A DNA stretch of 64,000 nucleotides from Limnohabitans sp. 63ED37-2 (GCF_001412535.1 NZ_CP011774.1:1669501-1733500), one strand, 5' to 3'. Numbered from the stretch's first letter, positions 25,316 through 34,293 are shown. The notes: generated from the letters alone by a model not told the origin. Numbers and translations: made by a program.

Positions 25316-26049
25316 GGGCGGGTGTTCCTTGCGTGCTCAATGAATTGCGCCATCCACTGGCCAAACAGCGGCACATCGGCGGCCTGCTGCAGACTGGCAT
25401 GGGCGCGGGCCAAGGTGTTCGTGTCGAGCTTGTCGGCCAGGAAGCCCAGCAAGGCCTGCATGAACACCAGCGGCATTTCGGGGTGGTACTGGGTGGTCCA
25501 AATGTGCTGGCCGATCTGCATCGAGCCGATGGGGCAAAAATCGCTGCCACCCAGGCACTCGGCCCCCTCGGGCATGCGGGTGACTTGCTCGTTGTGGGCA
25601 GCCATCAAGGTGGTGGTGCTTTGCGCGGGCTGCATCCAGGGGCGGGTGCGCTGCCAGTGCGTGGCCGCCGTGCCCAGGCCCCAGCCCGCTGCGTTGAGCG
25701 CCACCTGCCCGCCCAGCGCCCGGGCCACCGCTTGGTGGCCAAAGCACAGGCCGATCAGCGGCTGGCGGGCCGCATCGACGGCGCGGATGAAATCCAGCAA
25801 CGACCCGACCCAAGGCAGGCTGTCGTCGTTGACCGAAGCCGGGCTGCCGGTGATGACATAGCCATCAAAAGCCTGCGGGTCACTGGGCAGCACGCCGTCT
25901 TTGACGGGCAGCACCTCGAAAACCCAGTTTGAAAGCAGGGGCTGCAGCAACTGGACCACCTTTTGCCCATCGTTCGGGAAATGGGCCGCAAACGCCGAGG
26001 TGTCGTTGTTGGTCAGCAAAACGGCAATGTGCAGATTCGGCAGGGACAT
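25312..26049 (-). CDS. class I glutamine amidotransferase-like hydrolase
   Basis: A 245-residue protein with a class I amidotransferase fold and catalytic triad: nucleophile Cys102 in GLCFGHQ, and His and Glu in QYHPEM. An oxyanion-type Gly lies in VITGSP. It is a free-standing domain with no synthetase partner. In the Puu pathway a protein of this fold (PuuD) removes glutamate from gamma-glutamyl products, and the same role is proposed here because a PuuA-like ligase and PuuC-like dehydrogenase share the operon. First gene of the ten-gene leftward unit. Confidence 0.87.
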   Translation of the reverse strand: MSLPNLHIAVLLTNNDTSAFAAHFPNDGQKVVQLLQPLLSNWVFEVLPVKDGVLPSDPQAFDGYVITGSPASVNDDSLPWVGSLLDFIRAVDAARQPLIGLCFGHQAVARALGGQVALNAAGWGLGTAATHWQRTRPWMQPAQSTTTLMAAHNEQVTRMPEGAECLGGSDFCPIGSMQIGQHIWTTQYHPEMPLVFMQALLGFLADKLDTNTLARAHASLQQAADVPLFGQWMAQFIEHARNTRP

Positions 26050-26169
26050 CGGATCTCTTTCAAACTCACAGCCATGCTATGCACAAGGCGCACCAAGCAC
26101 TATCAAGTTTGGGCACGGCACACCCCGGGTTTTCACGAAAAAGCCTGTGACACCGGAACAGGCACACTC

Positions 26170-26181
26170 GGGGCATGCCCC
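26170..26181. promoter_or_regulatory. 12-base palindrome in the operon/regulator divergent region
   Basis: GGGGCATGCCCC is a perfect palindrome 23 bases before the AraC-type regulator gene, in the 154-base region shared with the P450 operon. It could be an operator, although AraC proteins usually prefer direct repeats. No clear -10/-35 pair was identified for either direction. Confidence 0.35.
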
Positions 26182-26203
26182 GCACGTCTGTTTTGGCCCT
26201 TTG

Positions 26204-27217
26204 ATGAGCCCATTTACCCCTGAATCGCCCTGGGTCCAGGTGCTGGACACCCAGGACATGGACCAGCACGCCCTGGCCCAGCAGGGCTGGGCGCTGCAGT
26301 ACGAACAACTCTCGCCCGGCCAGTTCAAGGGACGGATCCACCAGGTGCAACTGCCCGGGGTCACGCTGCTGCGCGAAGACACCAGCATCGCCTTGCGCCA
26401 GCGAGGCAGGCTCGACGACAGCGTGTACGGTTTTGCCATGGCGCTGCAAGACTCACCCGATCTGTTTTTCAACGGCCAACGGGTGCCCGCACACGCCATC
26501 ATGTGCGGCAAGGGCGACGAGGTGGACCTGACCACACCGACGCATTTCACCTTGATTGCCCTCGTGGTCGAGCGTAGTCTGCTCAACCCCTTGTGGGAGC
26601 GCATGTACCAAAAACCCCTGGCGCACTGGCTCGAAAAGCAGCTGGTACTGCCCACCACCGACATCAAAGCGCAGAACCTGCGCGACCTGCAGCTCACGGT
26701 GCTGGACCAGGCCAGCGCCCTGGCCCACCGCCCGCATGACCTGCAAGCCCTGCGCCAGCTGCGCGACGAGATTTTGATGGAATGGCTCGAAGCCCTGCCT
26801 GCCCAGGTCGACACTTCCGAGCTGCCCAACCTGGAACGACGCAAAAAACTGGTGGACCGGGCCTGCGAGCTGATGATGGGCCATGCCGACGAGCCCCTGT
26901 CCATCCTGGAGGTGTGCAGCCGTGTGGGCACGAGCCGGCGCAAGCTCAATTACTGTTTTCAAGACGTGCTGGGCACCACGCCCATCAAGTACCTGCGCTC
27001 ACTGCGCCTGAACAGCGTGCGCCGCGCCCTGCGCCAAGCCGCGCCCGGCGAGACCATCCAGGACATCGCCTCGCACTGGGGGTTTTGGCACCTGAGCCAG
27101 TTCGCACAGGACTACAAGAAGCTGTTTGGCGAACTGCCCTCTGCCACCTTGAAGGTTTTCGAAAACCGCAAAAAACCCCTGCCCTCAAGCTCTGTGGCAA
27201 CGGGCCAGTCTCAGTAA
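26204..27217 (+). CDS. AraC-family transcriptional regulator, EutR-like
   Basis: A 337-residue regulator. The N-terminal two-thirds is a ligand-sensing part with the opening typical of EutR-like proteins (QVQLPGVTLLRED). The C-terminal 100 residues hold two helix-turn-helix units: LSILEVCSRVGTSRRKLNYC, and IQDIASHWGFWHLSQFAQDY followed by FGELPSA. It faces the P450/ligase operon across 154 bases and is the obvious candidate for its amine-responsive activator. ATG 26204 was chosen because the longer open frame runs back into the amidotransferase gene. Its stop overlaps the next leftward gene's end by 7 bases. Confidence 0.9.
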   Translation: MSPFTPESPWVQVLDTQDMDQHALAQQGWALQYEQLSPGQFKGRIHQVQLPGVTLLREDTSIALRQRGRLDDSVYGFAMALQDSPDLFFNGQRVPAHAIMCGKGDEVDLTTPTHFTLIALVVERSLLNPLWERMYQKPLAHWLEKQLVLPTTDIKAQNLRDLQLTVLDQASALAHRPHDLQALRQLRDEILMEWLEALPAQVDTSELPNLERRKKLVDRACELMMGHADEPLSILEVCSRVGTSRRKLNYCFQDVLGTTPIKYLRSLRLNSVRRALRQAAPGETIQDIASHWGFWHLSQFAQDYKKLFGELPSATLKVFENRKKPLPSSSVATGQSQ

Positions 27218-28593
27218 GTCAACTCCAGCACCGTGGTGCGGCCCTCTGCCAAGGGCCAAGTCAAGCCCACCACGTTTTCACCGTTGAATTGCCCGGCCAC
27301 GGTGCGCTGGGTTTTGTCGTTCAGGCGCAGCTTGGAACTGGCCACACCCGCCCCCGGGGGTACACCCGGCAGGGTGGCTTGTCCGTCCAAACGCATCTGG
27401 TCCCGTTGAGGGTCGAAATAACCGCGCGGGCGCACAAAAGTGACCACAGACTGCGCGGCCCGATCAGCCTCAGCCATCCGCTCAGGCTTTATGTGCACGA
27501 TGTCGCTGGAGCGCGGGAACGCGCTGCGGTAGATGTGTGTGGTGGCGTATCCCTTGGCCGAGATGACAAACTCGTAGACCGCTGTTGATTGGCCTTTAAA
27601 AGGTCCCCACAGCCCATCGGCGCCCACCGTTTTTTGGTGCACGGCAGTCCCCTTGCGCTGGCCTGTCAGTGGATCAACCTCATAAACGTCTAGGTTGGCT
27701 CCAGCCAGGGGCAAATTGTTCACAAAGTTGCCACTTTGGGCGTCTAGCGGATTCAAACCCAAACCCACCACTTTGCCATTCAAAACCATAATGGACTCGG
27801 TTTTGATGCCAAAATCTGGCGTGCGGCCCGTGATGAAACGGTAAGTGGCCTCAAAAGCCGCCGCCGAATAAGAGGTCTCCCGGTGGTCAATGCGAGGGAT
27901 CACCACATTGGTTGCGCCCTTGAGCTCCGGACCGGCAAAAGTCACGTGGGTGGACTTGCCTTTCAAGCCAATCCACAGGCCGTCGGGCTGGGCAAATTTG
28001 TCGTTGTTGTCCGAGCGGATGGTCATCCATCGGACCGTCCCACAGACTTCGTCACCTTGTGCATTTTTGGGCGCATTGAGCTGGCTCAGGAAAGGCCCGG
28101 TGCCTGAGAACTCATTGGCCTCATTGACCCCGGGTATGGCCTGAACACCATGGTTGGGTGTGCCGCCCAGCACCGCTGGGCTGACCAGGTTTTGTCCCCC
28201 ACCGTTGCAGATGAAGTTGCGAATCGCATTGCCACCCCGCGAGTTGCCGACCAACACCACCTGGCTGGCCCCCGTGCGCTTCAAGACCGCTTGCACCTCG
28301 TCGCGCAAAAAGGCCATGTGCTCGGCGGTGGAGGTTCGGCCCGCTTGGGGCTTGTTGTCGGCGTCTCGCGCCAAGGGATAGGGCACATCGATGGCATGCA
28401 GGCGATCGCGCGGCCAACCGTTCGATTCAAAGCGCCACAGGGTGCTTTGCCACAAGGCTGCCGTGTCGCCATTGCCGTGCACAAAGACCACAGGGGGCGT
28501 GTCGGACCCGGCCGTGGGCAAGATGCTGGCGCAGGCACTCAGCAAAAGGGTGGAAACAGCAGCCAGCCAAACGTTTCTGCGAGGCAAGTTCAT
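27211..28593 (-). CDS. lipoprotein alpha/beta-hydrolase (lipase/esterase type)
   Basis: A 460-residue predicted lipoprotein. The signal ends in the lipobox LLSAC (Cys near residue 21). The hydrolase core has PPVVFVHGNGDT (oxyanion loop) and the nucleophile elbow VGNSRGGN (Ser). A candidate His lies in RIDHRETS. A beta-rich C-terminal part of about 200 residues follows with no motif I recognise. Similar secreted esterases act on polymers or lipids; substrate unknown. The stop overlaps the AraC gene's stop on the other strand. Confidence 0.82.
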   Translation of the reverse strand: MNLPRRNVWLAAVSTLLLSACASILPTAGSDTPPVVFVHGNGDTAALWQSTLWRFESNGWPRDRLHAIDVPYPLARDADNKPQAGRTSTAEHMAFLRDEVQAVLKRTGASQVVLVGNSRGGNAIRNFICNGGGQNLVSPAVLGGTPNHGVQAIPGVNEANEFSGTGPFLSQLNAPKNAQGDEVCGTVRWMTIRSDNNDKFAQPDGLWIGLKGKSTHVTFAGPELKGATNVVIPRIDHRETSYSAAAFEATYRFITGRTPDFGIKTESIMVLNGKVVGLGLNPLDAQSGNFVNNLPLAGANLDVYEVDPLTGQRKGTAVHQKTVGADGLWGPFKGQSTAVYEFVISAKGYATTHIYRSAFPRSSDIVHIKPERMAEADRAAQSVVTFVRPRGYFDPQRDQMRLDGQATLPGVPPGAGVASSKLRLNDKTQRTVAGQFNGENVVGLTWPLAEGRTTVLELTY

Positions 28594-28648
28594 GGGACCC
28601 GTCCTTCCATGTCAAAAGTGCTTCATGGTGAACGCATCCGAGCGCCAA

Positions 28649-28670
28649 GGCTGACCCCAAGGTGTCAGCC
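28649..28670 (-). terminator. hairpin after lgt, possible weak terminator
   Basis: GGCTGAC and GTCAGCC pair with an AA loop and one internal mismatch. It lies 9 bases beyond the lgt stop in the direction of transcription. It has no T-run, so termination is uncertain. Confidence 0.4.
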
Positions 28671-28678
28671 CCATCCGA

Positions 28679-29476
28679 TCAGCTGGTTTTGCGCGATGAC
28701 AAGGCCCACAAAGCCACGCCACCCAGCATCATGGGCACACACAGCCACTGCCCCATGCTCATGCCCAGGCTCAAGAGGCCCAGGTGCGCATCGGGTTCGC
28801 GGAAGAATTCGGCCACGAAACGGAAAAAACCGTAGCCCAGCAAAAAAGCCCCGGACACCTGCCCAGTTGGGCGGTCCTTTCGGGCAAACCACCACAACAA
28901 CACAAACAGCAGCAAGCCTTCCAGCGCGATTTGGTAGAGCTGCGAAGGGTGACGCGGCAAATCGCCCGCCCCACGGAACACCATGCCCCACGGCAGCGTG
29001 GGATCGGCCACCCGGCCCCACAGCTCGCCATTGAGAAAATTGCCCACCCGACCGGCTGCGAGTCCCGTGGGCACACACGGCGCGACAAAGTCCATGACCT
29101 GCAAGAAGGGGCGCTGGCGGGTGCGGGCAAACCAAACCATGGCCAGCATCACACCCAGCAAACCGCCATGGAAACTCATCCCCCCCTGCCATATGGCGAA
29201 GATTTCGAGCGGGTTGGACAGGTAATAAGCGGGTTTGTAAAACAGGCAATAACCCACGCGGCCACCCAAAATCACACCGAGCACACCCAAAAACAGGATG
29301 TCTTCCACATCGCGGTTTTGCCATTCCGGCAGGTGTTTGAAAGGCGCATGGCCCAAGCGCCGCACGCCCAGCCAGAAAAACAGGCCAAAGGCGGCCAAAT
29401 AAGTCAGGCCATACCAGTGGATGGCCAAGGGCCCCAACTGCAGGGCGACGGGGTCAATTTGTGGGTGGATCAGCAT
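28679..29476 (-). CDS. lgt: prolipoprotein diacylglyceryl transferase
   Basis: Lgt moves a diacylglyceryl group from phosphatidylglycerol to the lipobox cysteine of prolipoproteins, the first step of lipoprotein maturation in the inner membrane. From ATG 29476 the 265-residue protein begins MLIHPQIDPVALQLGPLAIHW, the usual opening. It has seven membrane helices, the HGG signature GGMSFHGGLLG, and GRVGNFLNGELWGR with essential Arg, Asn and Glu. A GTG at 29491 is a less likely start. Divergent from ilvD. Confidence 0.96.
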   Translation of the reverse strand: MLIHPQIDPVALQLGPLAIHWYGLTYLAAFGLFFWLGVRRLGHAPFKHLPEWQNRDVEDILFLGVLGVILGGRVGYCLFYKPAYYLSNPLEIFAIWQGGMSFHGGLLGVMLAMVWFARTRQRPFLQVMDFVAPCVPTGLAAGRVGNFLNGELWGRVADPTLPWGMVFRGAGDLPRHPSQLYQIALEGLLLFVLLWWFARKDRPTGQVSGAFLLGYGFFRFVAEFFREPDAHLGLLSLGMSMGQWLCVPMMLGGVALWALSSRKTS

Positions 29477-29535
29477 GTCCGGATTGTGCACCGGAGATGC
29501 CGCGCAATGGACACAAAGTCCCCACAGGCGCCCGT

Positions 29536-29541
29536 TAGAAT
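29536..29541 (+). promoter_or_regulatory. possible -10 of the ilvD promoter
   Basis: TAGAAT lies 39 bases before the ilvD ATG in the region shared with lgt. No well-placed -35 was found (TGGACA at 29508-29513 is too far). Weak prediction. Confidence 0.35.
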
Positions 29542-29579
29542 GTGGCGACCTTCTTTTGGGCTTCTACCGAGACACCACC

Positions 29580-31280
29580 ATGAGCGACAAAATCATCCCG
29601 ATCACCCCCATCAACAGCCGCAGCGCCAACATTACCGAGGGCAAATCCCGCGCCCCCAACCGCTCGATGTACTACGCCATGGGCTATGAACAGAGCGATT
29701 TCGTCAAACCCATGGTGGGCGTGGCCAACGGTCACAGCACCATTACCCCCTGCAACAGCGGTCTGCAAAAATTGGCCGATGCAGCCATTGAGGGCATCGA
29801 AGCCGCCGGGGGCAACGCCCAGGTGTTTGGCACCCCCACCATTTCGGACGGTATGGCCATGGGCACCGAAGGCATGAAGTATTCGCTGGTGTCCCGTGAG
29901 GTGATCGCCGACTGCGTGGAAACCTGCGTGCAAGGCCAGTGGATGGACGGCGTGCTGGTGGTGGGCGGTTGCGACAAGAACATGCCCGGCGGCCTGATGG
30001 GCATGCTGCGCGCCAACGTGCCCGCCATTTATGTGTATGGCGGCACCATTTTGCCAGGCCGCTACCAGGGCAAAGACCTGAACATCGTGAGCGTGTTTGA
30101 AGCTGTGGGCGAAAACGCTGCGGGCAAGTTGAGCGACGAAGACCTGCTTGAGATCGAAAAGCGCGCGATTCCCGGCACCGGCTCGTGCGGTGGCATGTAC
30201 ACCGCCAACACCATGTCTTCGGCTTTCGAGGCGCTGGGTATTTCTTTGCCCTATTCGTCCACCATGGCCAACGTGCACGACGAAAAAGTCGAGTCGGCCA
30301 AAGAGTCGGCCCGCGTTCTGGTGGAAGCCATCCGCAAAGGCATCAAGCCGCGCGACATCGTGACCCGAAAGGCCATTGAAAATGCCGTGGCCGTGATCAT
30401 GGCCACCGGGGGTTCAACCAATGCGGTTTTGCACTTTTTGGCCATCGCGCACTGCGCGGGCGTGGAGTGGAGCATCGACGATTTCGAACGCATCCGCCAA
30501 CGCACACCCGTTTTGTGCGACCTCAAACCCAGTGGCAAGGCCCTGGCGGTCGATTTGCACAAGGCAGGCGGTATTCCTCAGGTCATGAAACTCTTGCTCA
30601 ATGCGGGTTTGCTGCACGGCGACTGCATCACCATCACAGGCCAAACCATTGCCGAGGTGCTCAAGGATGTGCCCGACGCCCCGCCCGAGCAAAGCGTCAT
30701 CCACACCATCGAGAACGCCATGTACAAACAAGGCCACTTGGCCATCCTCAAGGGCAACCTGTCGCCCGAGGGTGCCGTGGCCAAGATCACTGGCCTGAAA
30801 AACCCGGTCATCACGGGTCCTGCCCGTGTGTTCGACGACGAGCAATCGGCCCTTGAAGCCATTTTGGCGGGCAAGATCCAAGCCGGTGACGTGATGGTTT
30901 TGCGTTACCTTGGCCCCAAAGGCGGCCCGGGCATGCCCGAAATGCTGGCCCCCACAGGTGCCCTGATCGGTGCCGGTCTGGGCGAAAGCGTGGGCCTGAT
31001 CACCGACGGCCGCTTCTCTGGTGGCACTTGGGGCATGGTGGTGGGTCACGTCGCACCCGAAGCGGCCGCAGGCGGGACCATCGCTTTTGTGAAAGAAGGC
31101 GACAGCATCACCATCGATGCACACCAGCTGATCCTTGAGCTCAACGTGCCCGAAGCCGAATTGGCCAAGCGCCGCGAAGGCTGGAAAGCCCCTGAGCCCC
31201 GCTACACCCGTGGTGTCCAGGCGAAGTTCGCTTTCAACGCATCGAGCGCCAGCAAAGGCGCTGTGCTCGACCTGTATTGA
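29580..31280 (+). CDS. ilvD: dihydroxy-acid dehydratase
   Basis: IlvD removes water from 2,3-dihydroxy acids in valine, leucine and isoleucine synthesis, using an Fe-S cluster. The 566-residue protein has cluster cysteines in ITPCNS, GGCDKNMPGG and GTGSCGGMYTANTM, and the C-terminal signature GLITDGRFSGGTWG with the catalytic Ser. The ATG at 29580 (after gagacaccacc) fits the family's N-terminus; the open frame before it is the lgt antisense. Single-gene unit closed by a strong terminator. Confidence 0.97.
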   Translation: MSDKIIPITPINSRSANITEGKSRAPNRSMYYAMGYEQSDFVKPMVGVANGHSTITPCNSGLQKLADAAIEGIEAAGGNAQVFGTPTISDGMAMGTEGMKYSLVSREVIADCVETCVQGQWMDGVLVVGGCDKNMPGGLMGMLRANVPAIYVYGGTILPGRYQGKDLNIVSVFEAVGENAAGKLSDEDLLEIEKRAIPGTGSCGGMYTANTMSSAFEALGISLPYSSTMANVHDEKVESAKESARVLVEAIRKGIKPRDIVTRKAIENAVAVIMATGGSTNAVLHFLAIAHCAGVEWSIDDFERIRQRTPVLCDLKPSGKALAVDLHKAGGIPQVMKLLLNAGLLHGDCITITGQTIAEVLKDVPDAPPEQSVIHTIENAMYKQGHLAILKGNLSPEGAVAKITGLKNPVITGPARVFDDEQSALEAILAGKIQAGDVMVLRYLGPKGGPGMPEMLAPTGALIGAGLGESVGLITDGRFSGGTWGMVVGHVAPEAAAGGTIAFVKEGDSITIDAHQLILELNVPEAELAKRREGWKAPEPRYTRGVQAKFAFNASSASKGAVLDLY

Positions 31281-31304
31281 TGCTGCTGGGATGCACGCAA
31301 AAAA

Positions 31305-31326
31305 GCCGCTGAAAAGCGGCTTTTTT
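31305..31326 (+). terminator. intrinsic terminator after ilvD
   Basis: GCCGCT-GAAA-AGCGGC followed by six T, preceded by six A, so it can also serve the convergent leftward gene. The GNRA loop and perfect stem make this a strong site. Confidence 0.92.
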
Positions 31327-31385
31327 GCGGGTCATTGGCGCAAGTACAGGCGCCTGGACAGCCCAAGGCTGCCCTCAAGCTCAGA

Positions 31386-31793
31386 TCAAAGACCGATGGC
31401 GGCAATACCGGCTTTGGCAATTTGCGCGTCTTCGTTCGACTTGACACCACTCACACCCACCGCGCCCAGGCAAAAGCCGTCTTTCATGATCGGCACGCCG
31501 CCTTCGAGCATGCCTTGGATGGCGGGAGCAGACAAAAATGAGGTGCGGCCACCGTTGATCACATCTTCATAGACCTTGCTCTCACGACGACCCAAGGCCG
31601 CGGTGTGTGCTTTGGACGGCGCAATGTGCGCGGACACTGGTGGGGCACCGTCCAGACGGGCGAAGTGCAGCAAATGACCGCCCATGTCGACGATGGCGAT
31701 GCTGACCGCCCAGTTGTTTTTCAGGGCTTCGGCTTCGGCCGCAGCGGCAATGGCTTTGACATCGGACAGTTCAAGGCAGGATTGTGTTTTCAT
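31386..31793 (-). CDS. GlcG/HbpS-family heme-binding-like protein
   Basis: A 135-residue single-domain protein of the GlcG/HbpS family. It shows the usual pattern of an N-terminal helix with Ala-rich SDVKAIAAAAEAEA, then VSIAIVDMGGHLLHFARLDGA, SKAHTAALGRRES and GGVPIMKDGFCLGAVGVSG. Some members bind or degrade heme; others sit in glycolate or diol operons with unknown roles. ATG 31793 fits the family's length; the upstream extension to 31880 is out of character. No clear ribosome site is visible. It stands alone, divergent from the Bax-inhibitor gene. Confidence 0.83.
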   Translation of the reverse strand: MKTQSCLELSDVKAIAAAAEAEALKNNWAVSIAIVDMGGHLLHFARLDGAPPVSAHIAPSKAHTAALGRRESKVYEDVINGGRTSFLSAPAIQGMLEGGVPIMKDGFCLGAVGVSGVKSNEDAQIAKAGIAAIGL

Positions 31794-31918
31794 GGGGGTC
31801 TGGTGCTGAAAAAATGAAAACCACAAGCATACACGGGCACCGCCTGCCGATTGCCCACCCCCAGTGCAAAACTGATTCACCCGGATAACCCCATCAACTG
31901 CCGGAAATCCCTCGTTCG

Positions 31919-31948
31919 TTTACTCCGCGCAGGTGTGAGCTCTACAAT
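31919..31948 (+). promoter_or_regulatory. putative promoter of the Bax-inhibitor-1 family gene
   Basis: TTTACT at 31919-31924 and TACAAT at 31943-31948 are separated by 18 bases. The -10 is in the recurring CTACAATGG context. Transcription would start near 31955, 33 bases before the ATG. Confidence 0.6.
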
Positions 31949-31987
31949 GGCCAGACCTTTTTTAAAGGCTTTTTCAGGAGATACACC

Positions 31988-32680
31988 ATGAGCGACCTTC
32001 GCACCCTCAATTCCGCTGACTGGGGCCATGTGGACCTGGCGGCTCGCAACCGCGTTCTGCGCAACACCTATTGGCTGCTGGCCCTGAGCATGCTGCCCAC
32101 TGTGCTGGGTGCTTGGGTCGGTGTGAGCACAGGGATCACCCAGTCACTCACAGGTTTTATGGGCTTGGTGGTGTTCTTGGGCGGCGCCTTCGGTTTCATG
32201 TTCGCCATCGAGAAAACCAAAAACTCCGCTGCCGGCGTCCCCGTGCTGCTGGCTTTTACCTTCTTCATGGGTCTGATGCTCTCGCGCATGATCGCCATGG
32301 TGCTCGGCTTCAAAAACGGTGCTGACCTGGTGATGACCGCCTTTGCGGGCACCGCAGGCGTGTTCTTTGTCATGGCCAGCCTGGCCAGCGTCATCAAGCG
32401 TGATCTGTCCGGCATGGGCAAATGGCTTTTTGTTGGCGCCATGGTCCTGATGGTGGGCGGCATCATCAACGTGTTTGTGGGCTCCACTGCAGGCATGCTG
32501 GTCCTCTCGACCTTGGCCATTGGCATCTTCAGCGCCTTCTTGCTGTACGACCTCAAGCGCATCTTGGATGGCGGCGAGACCAACTACATCAGCGCCACCT
32601 TGGCCCTGTACCTGAGCGTGTTCAACATCTTCCAAAGCCTGCTGGCCCTGCTGGGCATCATGGGCGGTGAACGCGACTGA
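31988..32680 (+). CDS. Bax inhibitor-1/YccA family membrane protein
   Basis: A 230-residue protein with seven membrane helices of the BI-1 (TMBIM) family, which includes E. coli YbhL/YccA and the calcium-leak protein BsYetJ. The N-terminus (RNRVLRNTYWLLALSM), the central FGFMFAIEKTKNS and the C-terminal FLLYDLKRILDGGETNYI with conserved Asp and the closing LLALLGIMGG are diagnostic. Single gene with its own promoter and strong terminator. Role in bacteria (quality control, ion leak) not settled. Confidence 0.92.
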   Translation: MSDLRTLNSADWGHVDLAARNRVLRNTYWLLALSMLPTVLGAWVGVSTGITQSLTGFMGLVVFLGGAFGFMFAIEKTKNSAAGVPVLLAFTFFMGLMLSRMIAMVLGFKNGADLVMTAFAGTAGVFFVMASLASVIKRDLSGMGKWLFVGAMVLMVGGIINVFVGSTAGMLVLSTLAIGIFSAFLLYDLKRILDGGETNYISATLALYLSVFNIFQSLLALLGIMGGERD

Positions 32681-32702
32681 TCTGTGTAGCACACAGCAAA
32701 AA

Positions 32703-32725
32703 GGCTCCCTCGGGAGCCTTTTTTT
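32703..32725 (+). terminator. intrinsic terminator after the Bax-inhibitor gene
   Basis: GGCTCCC, a TC loop, GGGAGCC, then seven T. It lies 23 bases after the stop codon and before convergent rlmD. Confidence 0.92.
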
Positions 32726-32765
32726 GTGGTCACAGGCTCTTGGTCTGCAACCAGCTGAGCGTTGG

Positions 32766-34202
32766 TCACGCCAGCTCAAACACTGCCATGCTCTCCACAT
32801 GGGCCGTGTGCGCAAACATGTTGATGACCCCTGCGGCCACGCAGCGGTAGCCCGCACGGTGCACCAAAATGCCCGCATCCCGGGCCAGCGTGGCGGGGTT
32901 GCAGCTCACATACACAATCCGCTTGGGCGGAGTCCAGCCTTGGCGCAGGTCCTGGTTTTCGTGCAACTCGGCCAAGGCCTTGCTCAGGGCAAAAGCGCCT
33001 TCGCGCGGTGGGTCCACCAACCATTTGTCGGCGGTGCCGTCGGCCACCAGCATCGCGGGCGTCATCTCAAACAAATTACGCGCCACAAACTGTGTGGGGG
33101 CCAAACTTTGGCCTTCAGGCCGAGTGGCTTGGTTGCGGGCGTAGTTGTCGCGTGACCGCGCGACCAGTGTTTCGGCCCCTTCAATGCCGAGTACCTGCCC
33201 CGCTTGCGTGGCGATGGGCAGTGTGAAGTTGCCCAAACCACAGAACCAGTCGATCACCCGCTCGGTCTTTTGCGCTTGCAACAGGCGCAGCGCCCGGGCC
33301 ACCAGCACGCGGTTGATGAAGGGGTTGACCTGGGTGAAGTCGGTGGGTCGAAACGGCATGGTGATGCCAAAGTCGGGCAGACCGTAACTCAGTTGCGCGC
33401 CACCCTCGTCCAGCAAATGCACCGTGTCCGGGCCTTTGGGCTGCAACCACCACTGCACCTGGTGCTCGGCAGCAAACGCCCGCAGCAGGGCTTTGTCGCC
33501 CTCGCTCAAGGGCTCCAGGTGGCGCAGCACCAGGGCCGTGACCTCGTCGCCACAAGCCAATTCCAGCTGGGGCAGGGTTTCGCGAGCTTCCATCTGCCCA
33601 ATCAGGGCGCGCAATGGCAGCAACATGCGGCTGACATGGGGCGGCAAGACCGGGCACACCTTCATGTCGGCGATGTAGCGGCTTTTGCGTTCGTGGAAGC
33701 CGATCAGCACTTCGCCTTTTTTGATCACGTAGCGCACCGACAGGCGGGCGCGGTAGCGGTAGCCCCAAGTTGGCCCCTCGATCGGGCGCAGCAGCGTTTC
33801 GGCTTTGACCTTGCCCAAGTGCCAGAGGTTGTCTTCGAGCACGCGTTGTTTGATGGCCACCTGGGCCGAGGCTTCGAGGTGCTGCATCTTGCAGCCGCCG
33901 CAGGCCCCGGCATGCAGGCCGAAATGGGGGCAACCGGGCCGCACGCGTTGGGAGGATTCGTGGTGGATCTGGGTGACGGTGCCCTGCTCCCAGTTGTTCT
34001 TTTTTCGGTGCACGTTGACCGACACCAACTCGAAAGGCAAAGCGCCTTCGATGAACACGACTTTGCCATCAGGTCGGCGGGCGATGCCTTGGGCATCCAT
34101 GTCCAGGGAGCCGACTCGCAGCCAGCCCTCGGGCAGGTCGGCGCTGGAGTGGCTGGGTTCGTCGGCGTGGGCTTGGGATAGGGAAATGTCTGGATCGCTC
34201 AT
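32766..34202 (-). CDS. rlmD: 23S rRNA (uracil-1939-C5)-methyltransferase RlmD
   Basis: Methylates U1939 of 23S rRNA using SAM. The 478-residue protein has an N-terminal TRAM RNA-binding domain (about 22-85), Fe-S cysteines in the spaced set CPHFGLHAGACGGC plus a later CPVL, and a Rossmann methyltransferase domain. The latter shows DWFCGLGNFTLPIA, VNPFINR, VDPPREG and the catalytic Cys in YVSCNPATLARD. It lies 91 bases downstream of nlpD on the same strand, the place where rpoS stands before it in several Burkholderiales. Confidence 0.95.
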   Translation of the reverse strand: MSDPDISLSQAHADEPSHSSADLPEGWLRVGSLDMDAQGIARRPDGKVVFIEGALPFELVSVNVHRKKNNWEQGTVTQIHHESSQRVRPGCPHFGLHAGACGGCKMQHLEASAQVAIKQRVLEDNLWHLGKVKAETLLRPIEGPTWGYRYRARLSVRYVIKKGEVLIGFHERKSRYIADMKVCPVLPPHVSRMLLPLRALIGQMEARETLPQLELACGDEVTALVLRHLEPLSEGDKALLRAFAAEHQVQWWLQPKGPDTVHLLDEGGAQLSYGLPDFGITMPFRPTDFTQVNPFINRVLVARALRLLQAQKTERVIDWFCGLGNFTLPIATQAGQVLGIEGAETLVARSRDNYARNQATRPEGQSLAPTQFVARNLFEMTPAMLVADGTADKWLVDPPREGAFALSKALAELHENQDLRQGWTPPKRIVYVSCNPATLARDAGILVHRAGYRCVAAGVINMFAHTAHVESMAVFELA

Positions 34203-34293
34203 GCCCTGATTGTCTCAGGATGTGAGGCCAGTCTTGAGGGCCGAGCGCACAGTTTCACCGCTTCGTGTGAAGCTGGGCCCCCAGCCGTGCACA

